Positions 17,076 through 26,626 of a stretch of DNA of 64,000 nt are shown in pieces. Source of the DNA: JBKBKN01 sp046294625 (GTDB lineage Bacteria; Bacteroidota; Bacteroidia; M30B66); contig JBKBKN010000014.1 of NCBI GenBank assembly GCA_046294625.1, forward strand, positions 28,499-92,498, given 5' to 3'. The notes beneath the pieces were generated by a model. That model worked only from the letters and a program-made list of their open reading frames with translations. It was not told the DNA's origin and did not search any database. How positions within the stretch are numbered: position 1 is the first letter of the stretch; each line of letters starts with the position of its first letter. The position numbers were made by a program, and so were the translations under genes.

Positions 17076-20000
17076 ATGCCAAAATTCTCTCATCTTCACG
17101 TACATACGCAATACTCCCTGCTCGATGGAGCAGCACCAATCTCTTCACTCTATAAAAAAGCAGTGAAAGATGGAATGCCGGCAATTGCCATTACCGACCA
17201 TGGAAATATGTTTGGTGCTTTTCAGTTTGTGGCTGAAGCTGGCAAACATAGAAATGATGATGGCTCCTTAAAGGTAAAGCCCATTGTAGGCTGTGAATTT
17301 TATGTGGTGGAGGACAGGCATCAAAAAACATTTACCAAGGAAAGAAAAGATAAGCGCTATCATCAGCTGTTTTTGGCTAAGAATGAAGAAGGCTATAGAA
17401 ATTTATCCAAGTTATGCTCTTTGGGCTACGTGGAAGGACTCTACAGTAAATGGCCACGCATTGATAAGGAATTGATTTTGAAGTATCATAAAGGATTGAT
17501 TGCCACAACTTGCTGTTTGGGTGCAGAAGTTCCTCAAACGATTATGTCCAAGGGCGAAACCGAAGCAGAAAAGGTATTCAAATGGTGGCTCGATATCTTT
17601 GGCGATGACTATTACATAGAGATGCAAAGGCATGACCTTCATGAGCAAAATATTGTAAATGAAGTTTTATTGAAATTTGCAGCCAAGTATGGAACCAAGA
17701 TCATAGCCAGCAACGACTCTCATTATGTAGATGAAGAAGATGCTGAAGCTCATGATATTTTGTTATGTGTAAATACCAACGATTTCAAGGCTACACCTAT
17801 CGCAACCGACGAAGAAAGCGGTAAAGGCTATCGATTTGGCTTCCCCAATAATCAGTTTTTCTTTAAAACACAAGATGAAATGTTGCGGCTCTTCAGCGAT
17901 ATTCCTGAGGCAATTGATAACACAAACGAAATTGTAGACAAGGTTGATTTGCTCAATCTTAAAAAAGATATTTTGCTTCCCAATTTCCCTATACCGGAAG
18001 GATTTAACGATCAGCATGACTATTTGGAGCATATTACCTGGGAGGGAGCAAAGCAGCGTTATTCGGAGATCACTTCCGACATCGAAGAGCGACTTAAATT
18101 TGAACTGTTTACCATCAAAACGATGGGTTTCTCAGGATACTTTCTGATTGTATCTGATTTTATCAAGGCAGGTCGCGATATGGGTGTATTTGTGGGGCCT
18201 GGCAGGGGATCTGCAGCCGGATCGGCTGTGGCATATTGCATCGGCATCACCAACATTGACCCGGTGAAATATGATCTGCTTTTTGAAAGATTCTTAAATC
18301 CAGAACGGAAGTCAATGCCTGATATCGATACCGATTTTGATGATGAAGGCCGACAAAAGGTAATTGATTATGTGGTAGAAAAGTATGGTAAAAATCAAGT
18401 AGCACAGATTGTTACCTACGGCACCATGGCTGCCAAAATGAGTATTAAAGATGTGGCTCGCGCACTACAGCTACCTCTCATTGAAGCAAACGAACTAGCT
18501 AAGCTTGTGCCCGAAAAGCCTGGGATAAAACTTCAAAGGGTTCTCAAAGCGCCATTAAAATCTTCGGACGATAGTCTGGAACAGAAAGAGGGGCTCACAC
18601 CAGAAATGCTGGCAGATGTAGAGAAACTTCGAATGGTGTATCATGATAAGGGTGTTAGGGGAGAAGTGCTCCGTCAGGCCGAAAAGCTTGAAGGATCTGT
18701 AAGAAGCACTGGAGTGCACGCAGCCGGCATTATTATAGCGCCAAGTGATTTGCTGGATATCATCCCGGTGGCAGTGTCTAAAGACTCCGATTTGTTACTC
18801 ACCCAGTTCGAAGGAAATATCATAGAAGATGCCGGTGTTATCAAGATGGATTTCCTGGGTTTAAAAACCCTGAGTATTATCCGCGATGCCTTGATTATGA
18901 TTAAAGAAAATCATGGAGTGGATATAGATATTGACCATATTCCACTTGATGATGCTTTAACCTTTGAATTATATAAACGCGGAGAAACTACAGCTACTTT
19001 TCAGTTTGAATCTCTTGGCATGCAAAAATACCTTCGCGATCTCAAACCGGATAAGTTTGACGACCTCATTGCGATGAACGCCCTATACCGTCCCGGGCCC
19101 TTGGAGTATATCCCCAGTTTTATAAAACGTAAACATGGCTTGGAAGAGATTACCTATGATCTGCCTGAAATGGAGCACTATCTCAAAGATACTTATGGCA
19201 TTACCGTCTATCAGGAGCAGGTCATGTTGCTTTCTCAAAAATTAGCAGGTTTCTCTAAAGGACAGGCCGATACTTTGCGAAAGGCTATGGGGAAAAAGCA
19301 GAAAGCGGTGTTGGATAAAATGAAACCCGAGTTCATTGAAGGTTGCGAAAAAAACGGCCATCCTAGAAAAATCTGCGAGAAAATCTGGACCGACTGGGAA
19401 GCGTTTGCATCCTATGCTTTTAATAAATCGCACTCTACTTGTTATGCTTTTGTGGCTTACCAAACATGCTATTTGAAGGCTCATTATCCGCAGGAGTATA
19501 TGGCATCAGTGCTCACTCATTCAATGAATAATCTAGAGAAGCTAACCCTTTTCATGAAGGAGTGTCATCGAATGGGTATTACAGTGCTTGGGCCGGATAT
19601 CAATGAGTCAGAGCAGCATTTCACAGTAAATACAAAGAGTCAGATTCGATTTGGATTGGGTGGAATAAAAGGTGTAGGAGAGAATGCGGTAAATTCCATT
19701 ATTGCAGAACGAGAGAGTAACGGAGCCTTCTTATCGATTTTTGAATTTGCACAGCGTAACAACCTCCGCACGATCAACAAAAAGACCTTTGAAGGCCTTG
19801 CATTGGCGGGTGCATTCGATGCGCTCATGGACGGAAACCGCGCAGTATTTTTTCACGAATCTCAGGCAGACAAGGGTACATTCATAGATTTGCTAATTCG
19901 ATTCGGTAATGCTGCACAACAAGCAAAGGATAGTGCGCAGCAATCTTTATTTGGCGAAGGGAGCGATGCTGCAATTCCAGAGCCGGAAATCCCTAAGGTG

Positions 20001-20663
20001 GTAGATTGGCCGGAGCTAATTCGCTTACAAAAAGAAAAGGAAGTTGTAGGAATTTATCTGACCGGTCATCCGCTAGATGAATATGAGTATGAATTGAAAA
20101 GGTATGTAACGCATAAGGTGAGTGATGTAGATGAATTGTTGAATGAAAAGAAAGGTGCAGTTATTACCATTGCGGGTATTATTAGCGAAGCAAGACTAAA
20201 TCAGGTTAACAAACGAAATGAGTTGTATGGGAAATTTTCAATGTCCGATTATTTTGGGAGCTGTGAGTTTTACTTAAGTGGTGAACTGTATTTGCGTCTC
20301 AAAGATTTTCTTGTGGTTGGCAACATGGTGTCAGCCAAAGTTCAGATTAGACCAAGGTTCAGAGATAGCGATCAGTTTTCAGCCGAAATTGTTGAGCTGC
20401 GACTGCTTTCAAACCACAGAAAAAGCATTAACAACATTAAGTTGCTTATTGATTTGGAGAACCTGACAGATGTTGATATTAAAGAAGTTTTTGATGTTTT
20501 GGAAGACAGCAAAGGCGAGCTGAAAGTGGTTTTAAGCTTCAATGTAAGTGATAATTCACTAAAAGGCATTCAAATGACTAGCACAGTTTACAAGGTAAAT
20601 CTTAGTCGAAATCTTATTGAAAGACTCGAGCGCGCCACAGGCTATCGACCTGAACTCAATTAA
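17076..20663 (+). CDS. dnaE: DNA polymerase III subunit alpha
   Basis: A replicative polymerase of 1195 residues, typical DnaE length. The N-terminal PHP domain carries LHVHTQYSLLDGA (7-19) and ITDHGN (39-44). The polymerase core contains GPGRGSAAGS (375-384) and the catalytic PDIDTDF (415-421). The finger region includes LYRPGPLEYIPSFIKRKHG. A tandem helix-hairpin-helix region lies near 850-900, and the C-terminal OB fold includes ITIAGIISEARLN. It synthesises DNA in the replisome with the sliding clamp and clamp loader. The gene stands alone: an operon partner is not seen downstream, and the convergent transporter gene ends three bases away. Confidence 0.97.
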   Translation: MPKFSHLHVHTQYSLLDGAAPISSLYKKAVKDGMPAIAITDHGNMFGAFQFVAEAGKHRNDDGSLKVKPIVGCEFYVVEDRHQKTFTKERKDKRYHQLFLAKNEEGYRNLSKLCSLGYVEGLYSKWPRIDKELILKYHKGLIATTCCLGAEVPQTIMSKGETEAEKVFKWWLDIFGDDYYIEMQRHDLHEQNIVNEVLLKFAAKYGTKIIASNDSHYVDEEDAEAHDILLCVNTNDFKATPIATDEESGKGYRFGFPNNQFFFKTQDEMLRLFSDIPEAIDNTNEIVDKVDLLNLKKDILLPNFPIPEGFNDQHDYLEHITWEGAKQRYSEITSDIEERLKFELFTIKTMGFSGYFLIVSDFIKAGRDMGVFVGPGRGSAAGSAVAYCIGITNIDPVKYDLLFERFLNPERKSMPDIDTDFDDEGRQKVIDYVVEKYGKNQVAQIVTYGTMAAKMSIKDVARALQLPLIEANELAKLVPEKPGIKLQRVLKAPLKSSDDSLEQKEGLTPEMLADVEKLRMVYHDKGVRGEVLRQAEKLEGSVRSTGVHAAGIIIAPSDLLDIIPVAVSKDSDLLLTQFEGNIIEDAGVIKMDFLGLKTLSIIRDALIMIKENHGVDIDIDHIPLDDALTFELYKRGETTATFQFESLGMQKYLRDLKPDKFDDLIAMNALYRPGPLEYIPSFIKRKHGLEEITYDLPEMEHYLKDTYGITVYQEQVMLLSQKLAGFSKGQADTLRKAMGKKQKAVLDKMKPEFIEGCEKNGHPRKICEKIWTDWEAFASYAFNKSHSTCYAFVAYQTCYLKAHYPQEYMASVLTHSMNNLEKLTLFMKECHRMGITVLGPDINESEQHFTVNTKSQIRFGLGGIKGVGENAVNSIIAERESNGAFLSIFEFAQRNNLRTINKKTFEGLALAGAFDALMDGNRAVFFHESQADKGTFIDLLIRFGNAAQQAKDSAQQSLFGEGSDAAIPEPEIPKVVDWPELIRLQKEKEVVGIYLTGHPLDEYEYELKRYVTHKVSDVDELLNEKKGAVITIAGIISEARLNQVNKRNELYGKFSMSDYFGSCEFYLSGELYLRLKDFLVVGNMVSAKVQIRPRFRDSDQFSAEIVELRLLSNHRKSINNIKLLIDLENLTDVDIKEVFDVLEDSKGELKVVLSFNVSDNSLKGIQMTSTVYKVNLSRNLIERLERATGYRPELN

Positions 20664-20666
20664 AGT

Positions 20667-22124
20667 CTAGCCTAAAATAATTCCTACAAGGGTAGCCGAG
20701 AGTATAGATGCAAGCGAACCACCTACCAATGCCCGAAAGCCAAATTTGGCTAATTGAGTTCTTTGGCCGGGAGCCAATGAGCCTATTCCGCCTATCTGAA
20801 TTCCGATAGATGCAAAATTGGCAAACCCACATAGAATATAAGTACTCATAATAACTGTTTTCTCATTCATGAATTTGCCGGCTTCTTTGAGTTCTGCAAG
20901 ACTGATGTAGCCGATAAATTCACTTAAAATAAGTTTTTCGCCCAATAAACGACCGGCCAAAACAACATCTGCCGACTCGATTCCGATGAGCCACATGAGT
21001 GGTGCAAATAAATATCCCAGAATTACCTGAAGTGATAGTTCATTATACAAACCATTGGTCCAGGAATTGATCAAGGCATTTATCCCCGTTAGGCTTCCGA
21101 TTTTGGTAGAGATAAAATTAAACATGGCGATAAACGCTACAAATACCAACAACATGGCAGCAACATTGGCGGCAAGCTTTAATCCTTCTGTTGTTCCCTT
21201 GGCCATCGCATCTAAGAAATTGTCGCCAATCACTTCTTTGGTGACTTCAACCTTCTGGTCTATTTGCTTGGTTTGCGGGCATAGAATTTTTGAAATTACT
21301 ACCGCCCCCGGAGCTGCCATCACAGATGCCGCAAGCAGATGTTTTGCAAAAATCAAGCGTTGCACAGGATCATTTCCACCCAGAAAACCAATATAGGCAG
21401 CAAGCACGCCACCTGCCATTGTAGCCATACCTCCAATCATCACCAAAAGGATTTCCGATTTGGTCATTTTGTCTAAATAAGCCTTGATCATGAGTGGAGA
21501 TTCTGTTTGACCAAGAAATATATTACCCGCAACAGCCAGACTTTCAGCTCCGGATAATTTTAGCGTTTTACTCATCACCAATGCCATTGCATACACTATT
21601 TTCTGAATTATTCCCATATAGAATAGCACACTCGTTAAAGCGGAGAAGAAAATAATAGTTGGCAACACCTGCAGTGCAAAGATGAATCCGTAGGATTCTA
21701 CATCCATAAAACCACCAAAAAGAAATGTGCTCCCCGCAGCTGTGAAGTTGAGTACTTTAATAAACATTTTCCCAACAAATTCAAAGCTCGCCTGAATAAA
21801 AGAAACCTTGAGCACACCTACCGCAAGCAAGGCCTGAAAGCTTAATCCCACGCCCACAAGTTTCCAGTTAATAGCCTTTCGATCGGTGCTGAATAACCAG
21901 GCGATAAACATGATGCTCAACATGCCTAGCAAGCCACGGAGCAGTCCAATCAAGCTAAAACCCTGAAGTGGAGACGGTTTGTTGATTTCAGTGATTTGAA
22001 CAGGTGATGCTGCCAAAACACTATTTGTGTCGCTTGCAACTATCATGTCCGCTGCAACACTGTCTAGCTGTCCGAAGCCAACACTGCATATCGCTAAAAA
22101 AAGTAATATGTAAAGTTTGGTCAT
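20667..22124 (-). CDS. nupC: Concentrative nucleoside transporter (NupC/CNT family)
   Basis: A protein of 485 residues. A signal-like N-terminus and a short linker precede a membrane domain that follows the CNT order: N-terminal helices (MLSIMFIAWLFSTDRKAINW), a gate region (GGMATMAGGVLAAYIGFLGG near 230-250), and a C-terminal domain with LNAL-like and FANFASIGIQIGGIGSLAP motifs. It imports nucleosides with a cation into the cytoplasm. The first 55 residues are longer than in E. coli NupC and look like a cleavable leader plus linker, a layout common in Bacteroidota copies. It converges on dnaE and is divergent from recN. Confidence 0.88.
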   Translation of the reverse strand: MTKLYILLFLAICSVGFGQLDSVAADMIVASDTNSVLAASPVQITEINKPSPLQGFSLIGLLRGLLGMLSIMFIAWLFSTDRKAINWKLVGVGLSFQALLAVGVLKVSFIQASFEFVGKMFIKVLNFTAAGSTFLFGGFMDVESYGFIFALQVLPTIIFFSALTSVLFYMGIIQKIVYAMALVMSKTLKLSGAESLAVAGNIFLGQTESPLMIKAYLDKMTKSEILLVMIGGMATMAGGVLAAYIGFLGGNDPVQRLIFAKHLLAASVMAAPGAVVISKILCPQTKQIDQKVEVTKEVIGDNFLDAMAKGTTEGLKLAANVAAMLLVFVAFIAMFNFISTKIGSLTGINALINSWTNGLYNELSLQVILGYLFAPLMWLIGIESADVVLAGRLLGEKLILSEFIGYISLAELKEAGKFMNEKTVIMSTYILCGFANFASIGIQIGGIGSLAPGQRTQLAKFGFRALVGGSLASILSATLVGIILG

Positions 22125-22201
22125 ACTCTTTTGTGCGGCAAAAGATAAAGGAAAATTTTACAGTCGTAGGAAATTATTTTTTTAACTCGTTAAAGTGCTC
22201 G

Positions 22202-22231
22202 ATTGATACGCAAGGCTTTTTCTTAGCTTTG
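22202..22231 (+). promoter_or_regulatory. Promoter of recN
   Basis: ATTG at 22202-22205, 18-nt spacer, TAGCTTTG at 22224-22231; the ATG follows 17 nt after the box. Confidence 0.6.
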
Positions 22232-22248
22232 AAGCCACCAAATAAGAC

Positions 22249-23907
22249 ATGCTGAGTCGATTATTTATTTCTAATTACGCCTTGATAGATGAAGTGAAGA
22301 TGGACTTCGCAGGTGGTCTTTCTATCATCACCGGCGAGACCGGATCGGGTAAGTCCATTCTGCTCGATGCTTTAGGACTATTGATGGGAAATCGTGCCGA
22401 TAGCTCAGTGATCACCAATAAGGAGAAGAAAACAATTGTTGAAGGTGTTTTTGCAATTGATGCATATGGTTTAATTGATTTTTTCAAGGAAAATGACTTG
22501 GACTATGAAAAGCAAAGCATTCTTAGACGAGAAATCAATCCGGCTGGTAAGTCAAGAGCATTCATAAATGATACTCCGGTCACTTTGCAACAGTTAAAAG
22601 AATTAACAGAGCGACTGATTGATATTCATGCACAGCATCAAAATACCCTGCTCAACTCACAGGACTTTTTTTTTCAATTACTTTCTTCTGAAGGAAAATT
22701 TTCTGAAACAGAGAAAAAGTTTCAGATCATTTACTCAGAGTGGCAGCAGCAAAAGAAAGCATTGAAAGCATTGAAGGATACCTATCAGCAAATGCTAACT
22801 GAGCAGGATTATATTCGTTTTCAGGTCGAGGAATTGGTGAGTGTGAATGTTCAGCCTGATGAAGAATTACAATTAGAAGAAAATTTCAAGGCACTATCCC
22901 ATGCCGAAGAGATTAGCCGTCAATTGTATCATTTTATAGATATGCTTCAGGAAGGCGATTTTGCAGTACTGAGCCGATTAAAGGAATCATCGCAGATACT
23001 TCAATCTATTGTCCGTTATACCACTCAGGTAGAAGTTTTACTTGAACGACTTCAAGCCACTATCATAGAACTGCGCGACATCACTGACGAAGCATCAGCA
23101 ATGACAGATCAGTTTCAGCCCGATCCTGAAGCGCTAAGAAAGGTGAGCAATCGTTTAGATCTTCTGCAAAGCCTGATGCAAAAGCATAGGGTTAGCAGCA
23201 GTAGCGAATTGCTTGATGTGAAACAAAATTTTGAAAGTCGCATTAGTGCATCAGATCATCTAGAAGAGCAAATCAGGCTAGTAGAGAAAGAGACAACTGA
23301 ATTAGAGCAACAATTGAATGATTTGGCTGATGCATTATTTAAGCTTCGTGAACAGTCCATTCCAATTGTGTGCAGTTCAATTGAAAGTGTTCTAAAAAAG
23401 CTTCAAATGCCCGACGCTCGTTTTCAAATTCAGCATGAAGTGATTGCGCAGCTTCATCGTTTTGGGAAAGATCAGTTGCAACCGCTATTTTCAGCAAATA
23501 AAGGCATAAAGCCTGAGCGATTAGATAAAGTTGCATCCGGAGGTGAAATTTCCCGACTCATGCTCGCCATCAAAAAACTATTGGCCGGAAAGCGAGCACT
23601 GCCAACAATGATTTTCGATGAGATTGATACAGGAGTTTCTGGTGCAATTGCTGATGCCATGGGTGATATTTTAAGAGAAATGGGTTCCGAATGTCAAGTA
23701 TTTGCTATCACACATTTACCGCAAGTAGCAGCTAAGGGTCAAACGCATTTCAAGGTACTTAAAGAGAAAAAAGATCAATCAGTATTCACGCGAATTGTAA
23801 GACTCAGTGAAGAAGAAAGAATCAATGAAATAGCATCCATGCTCAGTGGTAAGGAACTTACTGAAGCCGCATTGATTAATGCACGAACACTTTTAAGTGC
23901 TGACTAA
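22249..23907 (+). CDS. recN: DNA repair ATPase RecN
   Basis: An SMC-like protein of 552 residues acting in double-strand-break repair. The N-terminal ATPase half begins MLSRLFISNYALIDE and has the Walker A motif GETGSGKS (29-36). A Q-rich and charged coiled coil spans about 150-380, with DIHAQHQNTLLNSQD before it. The C-terminal half has the ABC signature ASGGEISR and Walker B TMIFDEIDTGVSG, followed by ITHLPQVAAKG. All essential motifs are intact. It has its own promoter just upstream and probably stands alone. Confidence 0.96.
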   Translation: MLSRLFISNYALIDEVKMDFAGGLSIITGETGSGKSILLDALGLLMGNRADSSVITNKEKKTIVEGVFAIDAYGLIDFFKENDLDYEKQSILRREINPAGKSRAFINDTPVTLQQLKELTERLIDIHAQHQNTLLNSQDFFFQLLSSEGKFSETEKKFQIIYSEWQQQKKALKALKDTYQQMLTEQDYIRFQVEELVSVNVQPDEELQLEENFKALSHAEEISRQLYHFIDMLQEGDFAVLSRLKESSQILQSIVRYTTQVEVLLERLQATIIELRDITDEASAMTDQFQPDPEALRKVSNRLDLLQSLMQKHRVSSSSELLDVKQNFESRISASDHLEEQIRLVEKETTELEQQLNDLADALFKLREQSIPIVCSSIESVLKKLQMPDARFQIQHEVIAQLHRFGKDQLQPLFSANKGIKPERLDKVASGGEISRLMLAIKKLLAGKRALPTMIFDEIDTGVSGAIADAMGDILREMGSECQVFAITHLPQVAAKGQTHFKVLKEKKDQSVFTRIVRLSEEERINEIASMLSGKELTEAALINARTLLSAD

Positions 23908-23974
23908 GCCCACTGTTGGCCATATTTGATAGCCAACACTTCCACTAATTGAAATCAGTTACAGGTTTTTACAT

Positions 23975-24004
23975 TTTGTGGAACGTATAATTGACTACTT
24001 TTGC
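23975..24004 (+). promoter_or_regulatory. Promoter of the methyltransferase-ZIP operon
   Basis: TTTG at 23975-23978, 17-nt spacer, TACTTTTGC at 23996-24004, a full consensus match. It overlaps a possible upstream TTG start at 24001, which argues for the ATG at 24022 as the true start. Confidence 0.75.
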
Positions 24005-24021
24005 CGCCTGTAAATGTAATC

Positions 24022-24756
24022 ATGTTGCAAAAAGAGTGGTTCGAAGCCTGGTTTGATTCTCCTTATTACCATGTGTTGTATAAGCATCGCGACGAGCAAG
24101 AAGCCGCTGATTTTTTGGATCGTATCGCTATGTTTCTCCATATACCTTCTCAGGCAAAAGTTTTAGATCTTGCATGTGGAAGAGGCAGACATGCCATACA
24201 TTTAAATAAATTAGGTTTCGATGTAATTGGCTTGGATTTGTCTGAGAAGAATATCTCTCAAGCCAATGTGATGAGCAACAATCGTTTGCATTTCTATGTC
24301 CACGACATGAGAAACTTGTTTAGAAGTAATTATTTTCATTACATTTTCAATTTATTTACCAGCTTTGGCTATTTCGAACGCGACAGCGACGACCTTCGTG
24401 TCCTGCACAATGTGAGCAATAGTCTCCTGAAAGGAGGGTATTTTATTTTTGATTATTTAAATGTGGAGAAGGTAAAGTTCTCCGGTGAGGTTGTTGAGCA
24501 AAAGCAGCAAGATGATATCTTTTTCACTATCAGAAAGAAAGAAGTGAATAACAGAATCCTAAAATCTATTGACTTCAATCATCATGGAATCGATCACCAT
24601 TATGAAGAAAAGGTCAAATTGATAGCATTACCAGCATTTGAGTCCTATTTTAAGACAGCAGGTTTGGAAATTTGCCATGTTTTCGGGGATTATTTTTTGA
24701 ATTCCTTTAACCGTGATTCTTCTGATCGGCTCATCATCATCGCTAGGAAATCATGA
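24022..24756 (+). CDS. Class I SAM-dependent methyltransferase
   Basis: A protein of 244 residues. The SAM-binding motif I VLDLACGRGRHAIHLNKLG is followed by the acidic end of strand 2 (VIGLDLSEKNI). HDMRNLF marks motif II, and FNLFTSFGYFE occupies the motif IV region. The best resemblance is to generic methyltransferase-domain proteins (Methyltransf_25/11 type). The acceptor is unknown. I took the ATG at 24022 because the promoter box covers 23996-24004. The stop overlaps the ATG of the ZIP transporter gene (ATGA), so the two are translationally coupled. Confidence 0.82.
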   Translation: MLQKEWFEAWFDSPYYHVLYKHRDEQEAADFLDRIAMFLHIPSQAKVLDLACGRGRHAIHLNKLGFDVIGLDLSEKNISQANVMSNNRLHFYVHDMRNLFRSNYFHYIFNLFTSFGYFERDSDDLRVLHNVSNSLLKGGYFIFDYLNVEKVKFSGEVVEQKQQDDIFFTIRKKEVNNRILKSIDFNHHGIDHHYEEKVKLIALPAFESYFKTAGLEICHVFGDYFLNSFNRDSSDRLIIIARKS

Positions 24757-25484
24757 TGGAATTATGGAAATATAGCATACTCATTCTGACCATTTTGGGG
24801 ACAGGGCTTTTGATGTTACAACTCAAAATCAACACCCGAAACTGGACTAGACACTTTCTGTCATTTGGTGGCGCGTATATGCTGGCTTTGTGCGTATTTC
24901 ATCTATTTCCTGCTATTTATCATCATGATGCACACATCACCGGTATGCTCATCATGGGTGGATTTTTATTTCAATTATTGCTTGATTTCATATCGGGCGG
25001 TATAGAACATGGTCATGTCCATTTGCATCATGTGGACAAAAGTAAGGTGGTCTTTCCTTATTCCATTTTTGCAGGACTTTGTGCGCATGCTTTTTTTGAA
25101 GGCATGCCATTGGCTACGGACCACATTCACGGACACAGCACCGATGGCTTAGTTTGGGGTATTGTGTTTCACAACGTGCCTGTAACGGGGGCACTTACCA
25201 CATTATTGCTCTCAGGCAATGTGAACAAAAAGGTAATATATCTTTGCTTAACGATTTTTGCGTTCATGACTCCTGCGGGTGCACTTTTGATCAAGCTCAT
25301 CGATCAAAATACCGCGATTATTCATGATATTGAAGAGTTGGGCCACTTCTCCTTGGCGTTTGTGATAGGCATATTTTTGCATATTAGTACCACCATTTTA
25401 TTTGAATCGGATAAAGAGCATCATTTCAACATGGTTAAATTTATCACCATCATTTTAGGGATTGCACTGGCTTTTTGGGCCTGA
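24753..25484 (+). CDS. ZIP family metal transporter
   Basis: A membrane protein of 243 residues with about eight hydrophobic segments. The two ZIP metal-site helices are visible: FHNVPVTGAL, a variant of the HNxPEG motif, and AGLCAHAFFEGMPL with the His-x3-Glu-Gly pattern. A His-rich loop (GHVHLHHVDK) lies between helices 3 and 4. It probably takes up Zn2+ or another divalent metal across the inner membrane. The Pro-Val-Thr variation in place of Pro-Glu-Gly suggests a divergent substrate site. It is coupled to the methyltransferase gene by a 4-base overlap. Confidence 0.82.
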   Translation: MMELWKYSILILTILGTGLLMLQLKINTRNWTRHFLSFGGAYMLALCVFHLFPAIYHHDAHITGMLIMGGFLFQLLLDFISGGIEHGHVHLHHVDKSKVVFPYSIFAGLCAHAFFEGMPLATDHIHGHSTDGLVWGIVFHNVPVTGALTTLLLSGNVNKKVIYLCLTIFAFMTPAGALLIKLIDQNTAIIHDIEELGHFSLAFVIGIFLHISTTILFESDKEHHFNMVKFITIILGIALAFWA

Positions 25485-25529
25485 TTTTAAAAGTTCATAG
25501 TAGCTATTGTGCCACTTAGGGATAAAAGC

Positions 25530-26465
25530 TTATTGTATCAAGTTCATCATTTTTTTTTCCTTCCATTCTCCGGGCGACATTCCTTCAAATTGTTTAAAAA
25601 CCCGACAAAAATAATTTAAACTTGAGAATCCAGTCTCATAACAAGCCGTTGTAACCGAAAGGCCTTCACTTATCAATTTTTGTTTGGCAATTCGTATGCG
25701 CTCCATATTGATAAACTGCATGGGGGATTCTCCCATTTCCCTTTGAAAAGCTCTGAAAAATTGTGCCCTCGACAGACAAGCCTGGTTTGCCAGTTCACCG
25801 ATGCTGAGTGGGCGGCTAATGTTATTTCGGATATATTTAATAACATGCGCCAGCCTATTGTGGGTACTCATTTTGTCAACATTTTGAAGCAAAAAATACC
25901 TTGCATGTGTCTGCATGAGTGAGATGATGAGTTCTTTAGTAGTATTGCAGGCCATCAGTTGTTTACCGAATGAATTATTTACCATTACATGTATGAGCCT
26001 ATTTAAGCAATTCTGCACCGTTGGATTATTTACCAGTAAAAAATTTTCTTTTGACCAGTTCCACGACTCATTTTCTGTTTTGGGAAATATCTCATTTAAC
26101 CAATCCATTGTTTCTTTCACAAATCCTTCACTAATTTCGAGTGCCAGGCATTGAGTAGGATGCTGCCGATCCGCTTCCGGAAAATCAATATACATCAATT
26201 CAGAAGCCGGTATCACTAAAGTTTGTCCCGGCAAAAATTCAAATGGTGATATGGATTGCAGGTGCATAATTTTTTTCCCTTGAATCATACTCACCACTAC
26301 AGGATTGTCAAACTTTAGGTCGAAATGATGGGTTACTCTGCTGGTTTCGTAAACATTGAGCAAAGCATGATCGGAATGATGTGCAGTTCGATGCTCAATT
26401 TCTGAAACCGGAGTACTGAAAATTTTAAATTTCTCCTTCAAATTGATTCCTGTAAGCATATACAT
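25530..26465 (-). CDS. AraC-family transcriptional regulator
   Basis: A protein of 311 residues. The N-terminal 200 residues form a ligand-sensing AraC_N-type domain (HHFDLKFDNPVVVSMIQGKK, FLPGQTLVIPASELMYIDFP). The C-terminal 100 residues carry two helix-turn-helix units: PLSIGELANQACLSRAQFFRAF and VTTACYETGFSSLNYFCRVFKQFEGMSPGEWK, the AraC signature. It is divergent from the aldehyde dehydrogenase gene 161 bases away and most likely controls it in response to an aldehyde, alcohol or related inducer. This inference rests on gene order only. Confidence 0.9.
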   Translation of the reverse strand: MYMLTGINLKEKFKIFSTPVSEIEHRTAHHSDHALLNVYETSRVTHHFDLKFDNPVVVSMIQGKKIMHLQSISPFEFLPGQTLVIPASELMYIDFPEADRQHPTQCLALEISEGFVKETMDWLNEIFPKTENESWNWSKENFLLVNNPTVQNCLNRLIHVMVNNSFGKQLMACNTTKELIISLMQTHARYFLLQNVDKMSTHNRLAHVIKYIRNNISRPLSIGELANQACLSRAQFFRAFQREMGESPMQFINMERIRIAKQKLISEGLSVTTACYETGFSSLNYFCRVFKQFEGMSPGEWKEKKMMNLIQ

Positions 26466-26495
26466 TCAATAATATAAAATCCGATACCAAATAAA

Positions 26496-26521
26496 GCACA
26501 ATCGCTTAAAAAAGCAAGTGC
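26496..26521. promoter_or_regulatory. Imperfect inverted repeat, possible AraC-regulator operator
   Basis: GCAC-AATC-GCTT-AAAA-AAGC-AA-GTGC in the intergenic region shared by the regulator and the aldehyde dehydrogenase gene. The two pairs of 4-bp arms are symmetric but unequally spaced; it may be chance. Confidence 0.25.
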
Positions 26522-26626
26522 AAAAGTAACATGAGACTATCGTGCTATAATTTGAAACTATTCTGCAAAAGATTATCAATATAAAATCAAATCTTGTGAA
26601 TTCAAATCTCTAAAACCAAATGAATT

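Noticed and set aside
24001..24021. TTG start for the methyltransferase
   Set aside because: The -7 box covers 23996-24004, so the transcript starts after it and the ATG at 24022 is the first usable start.
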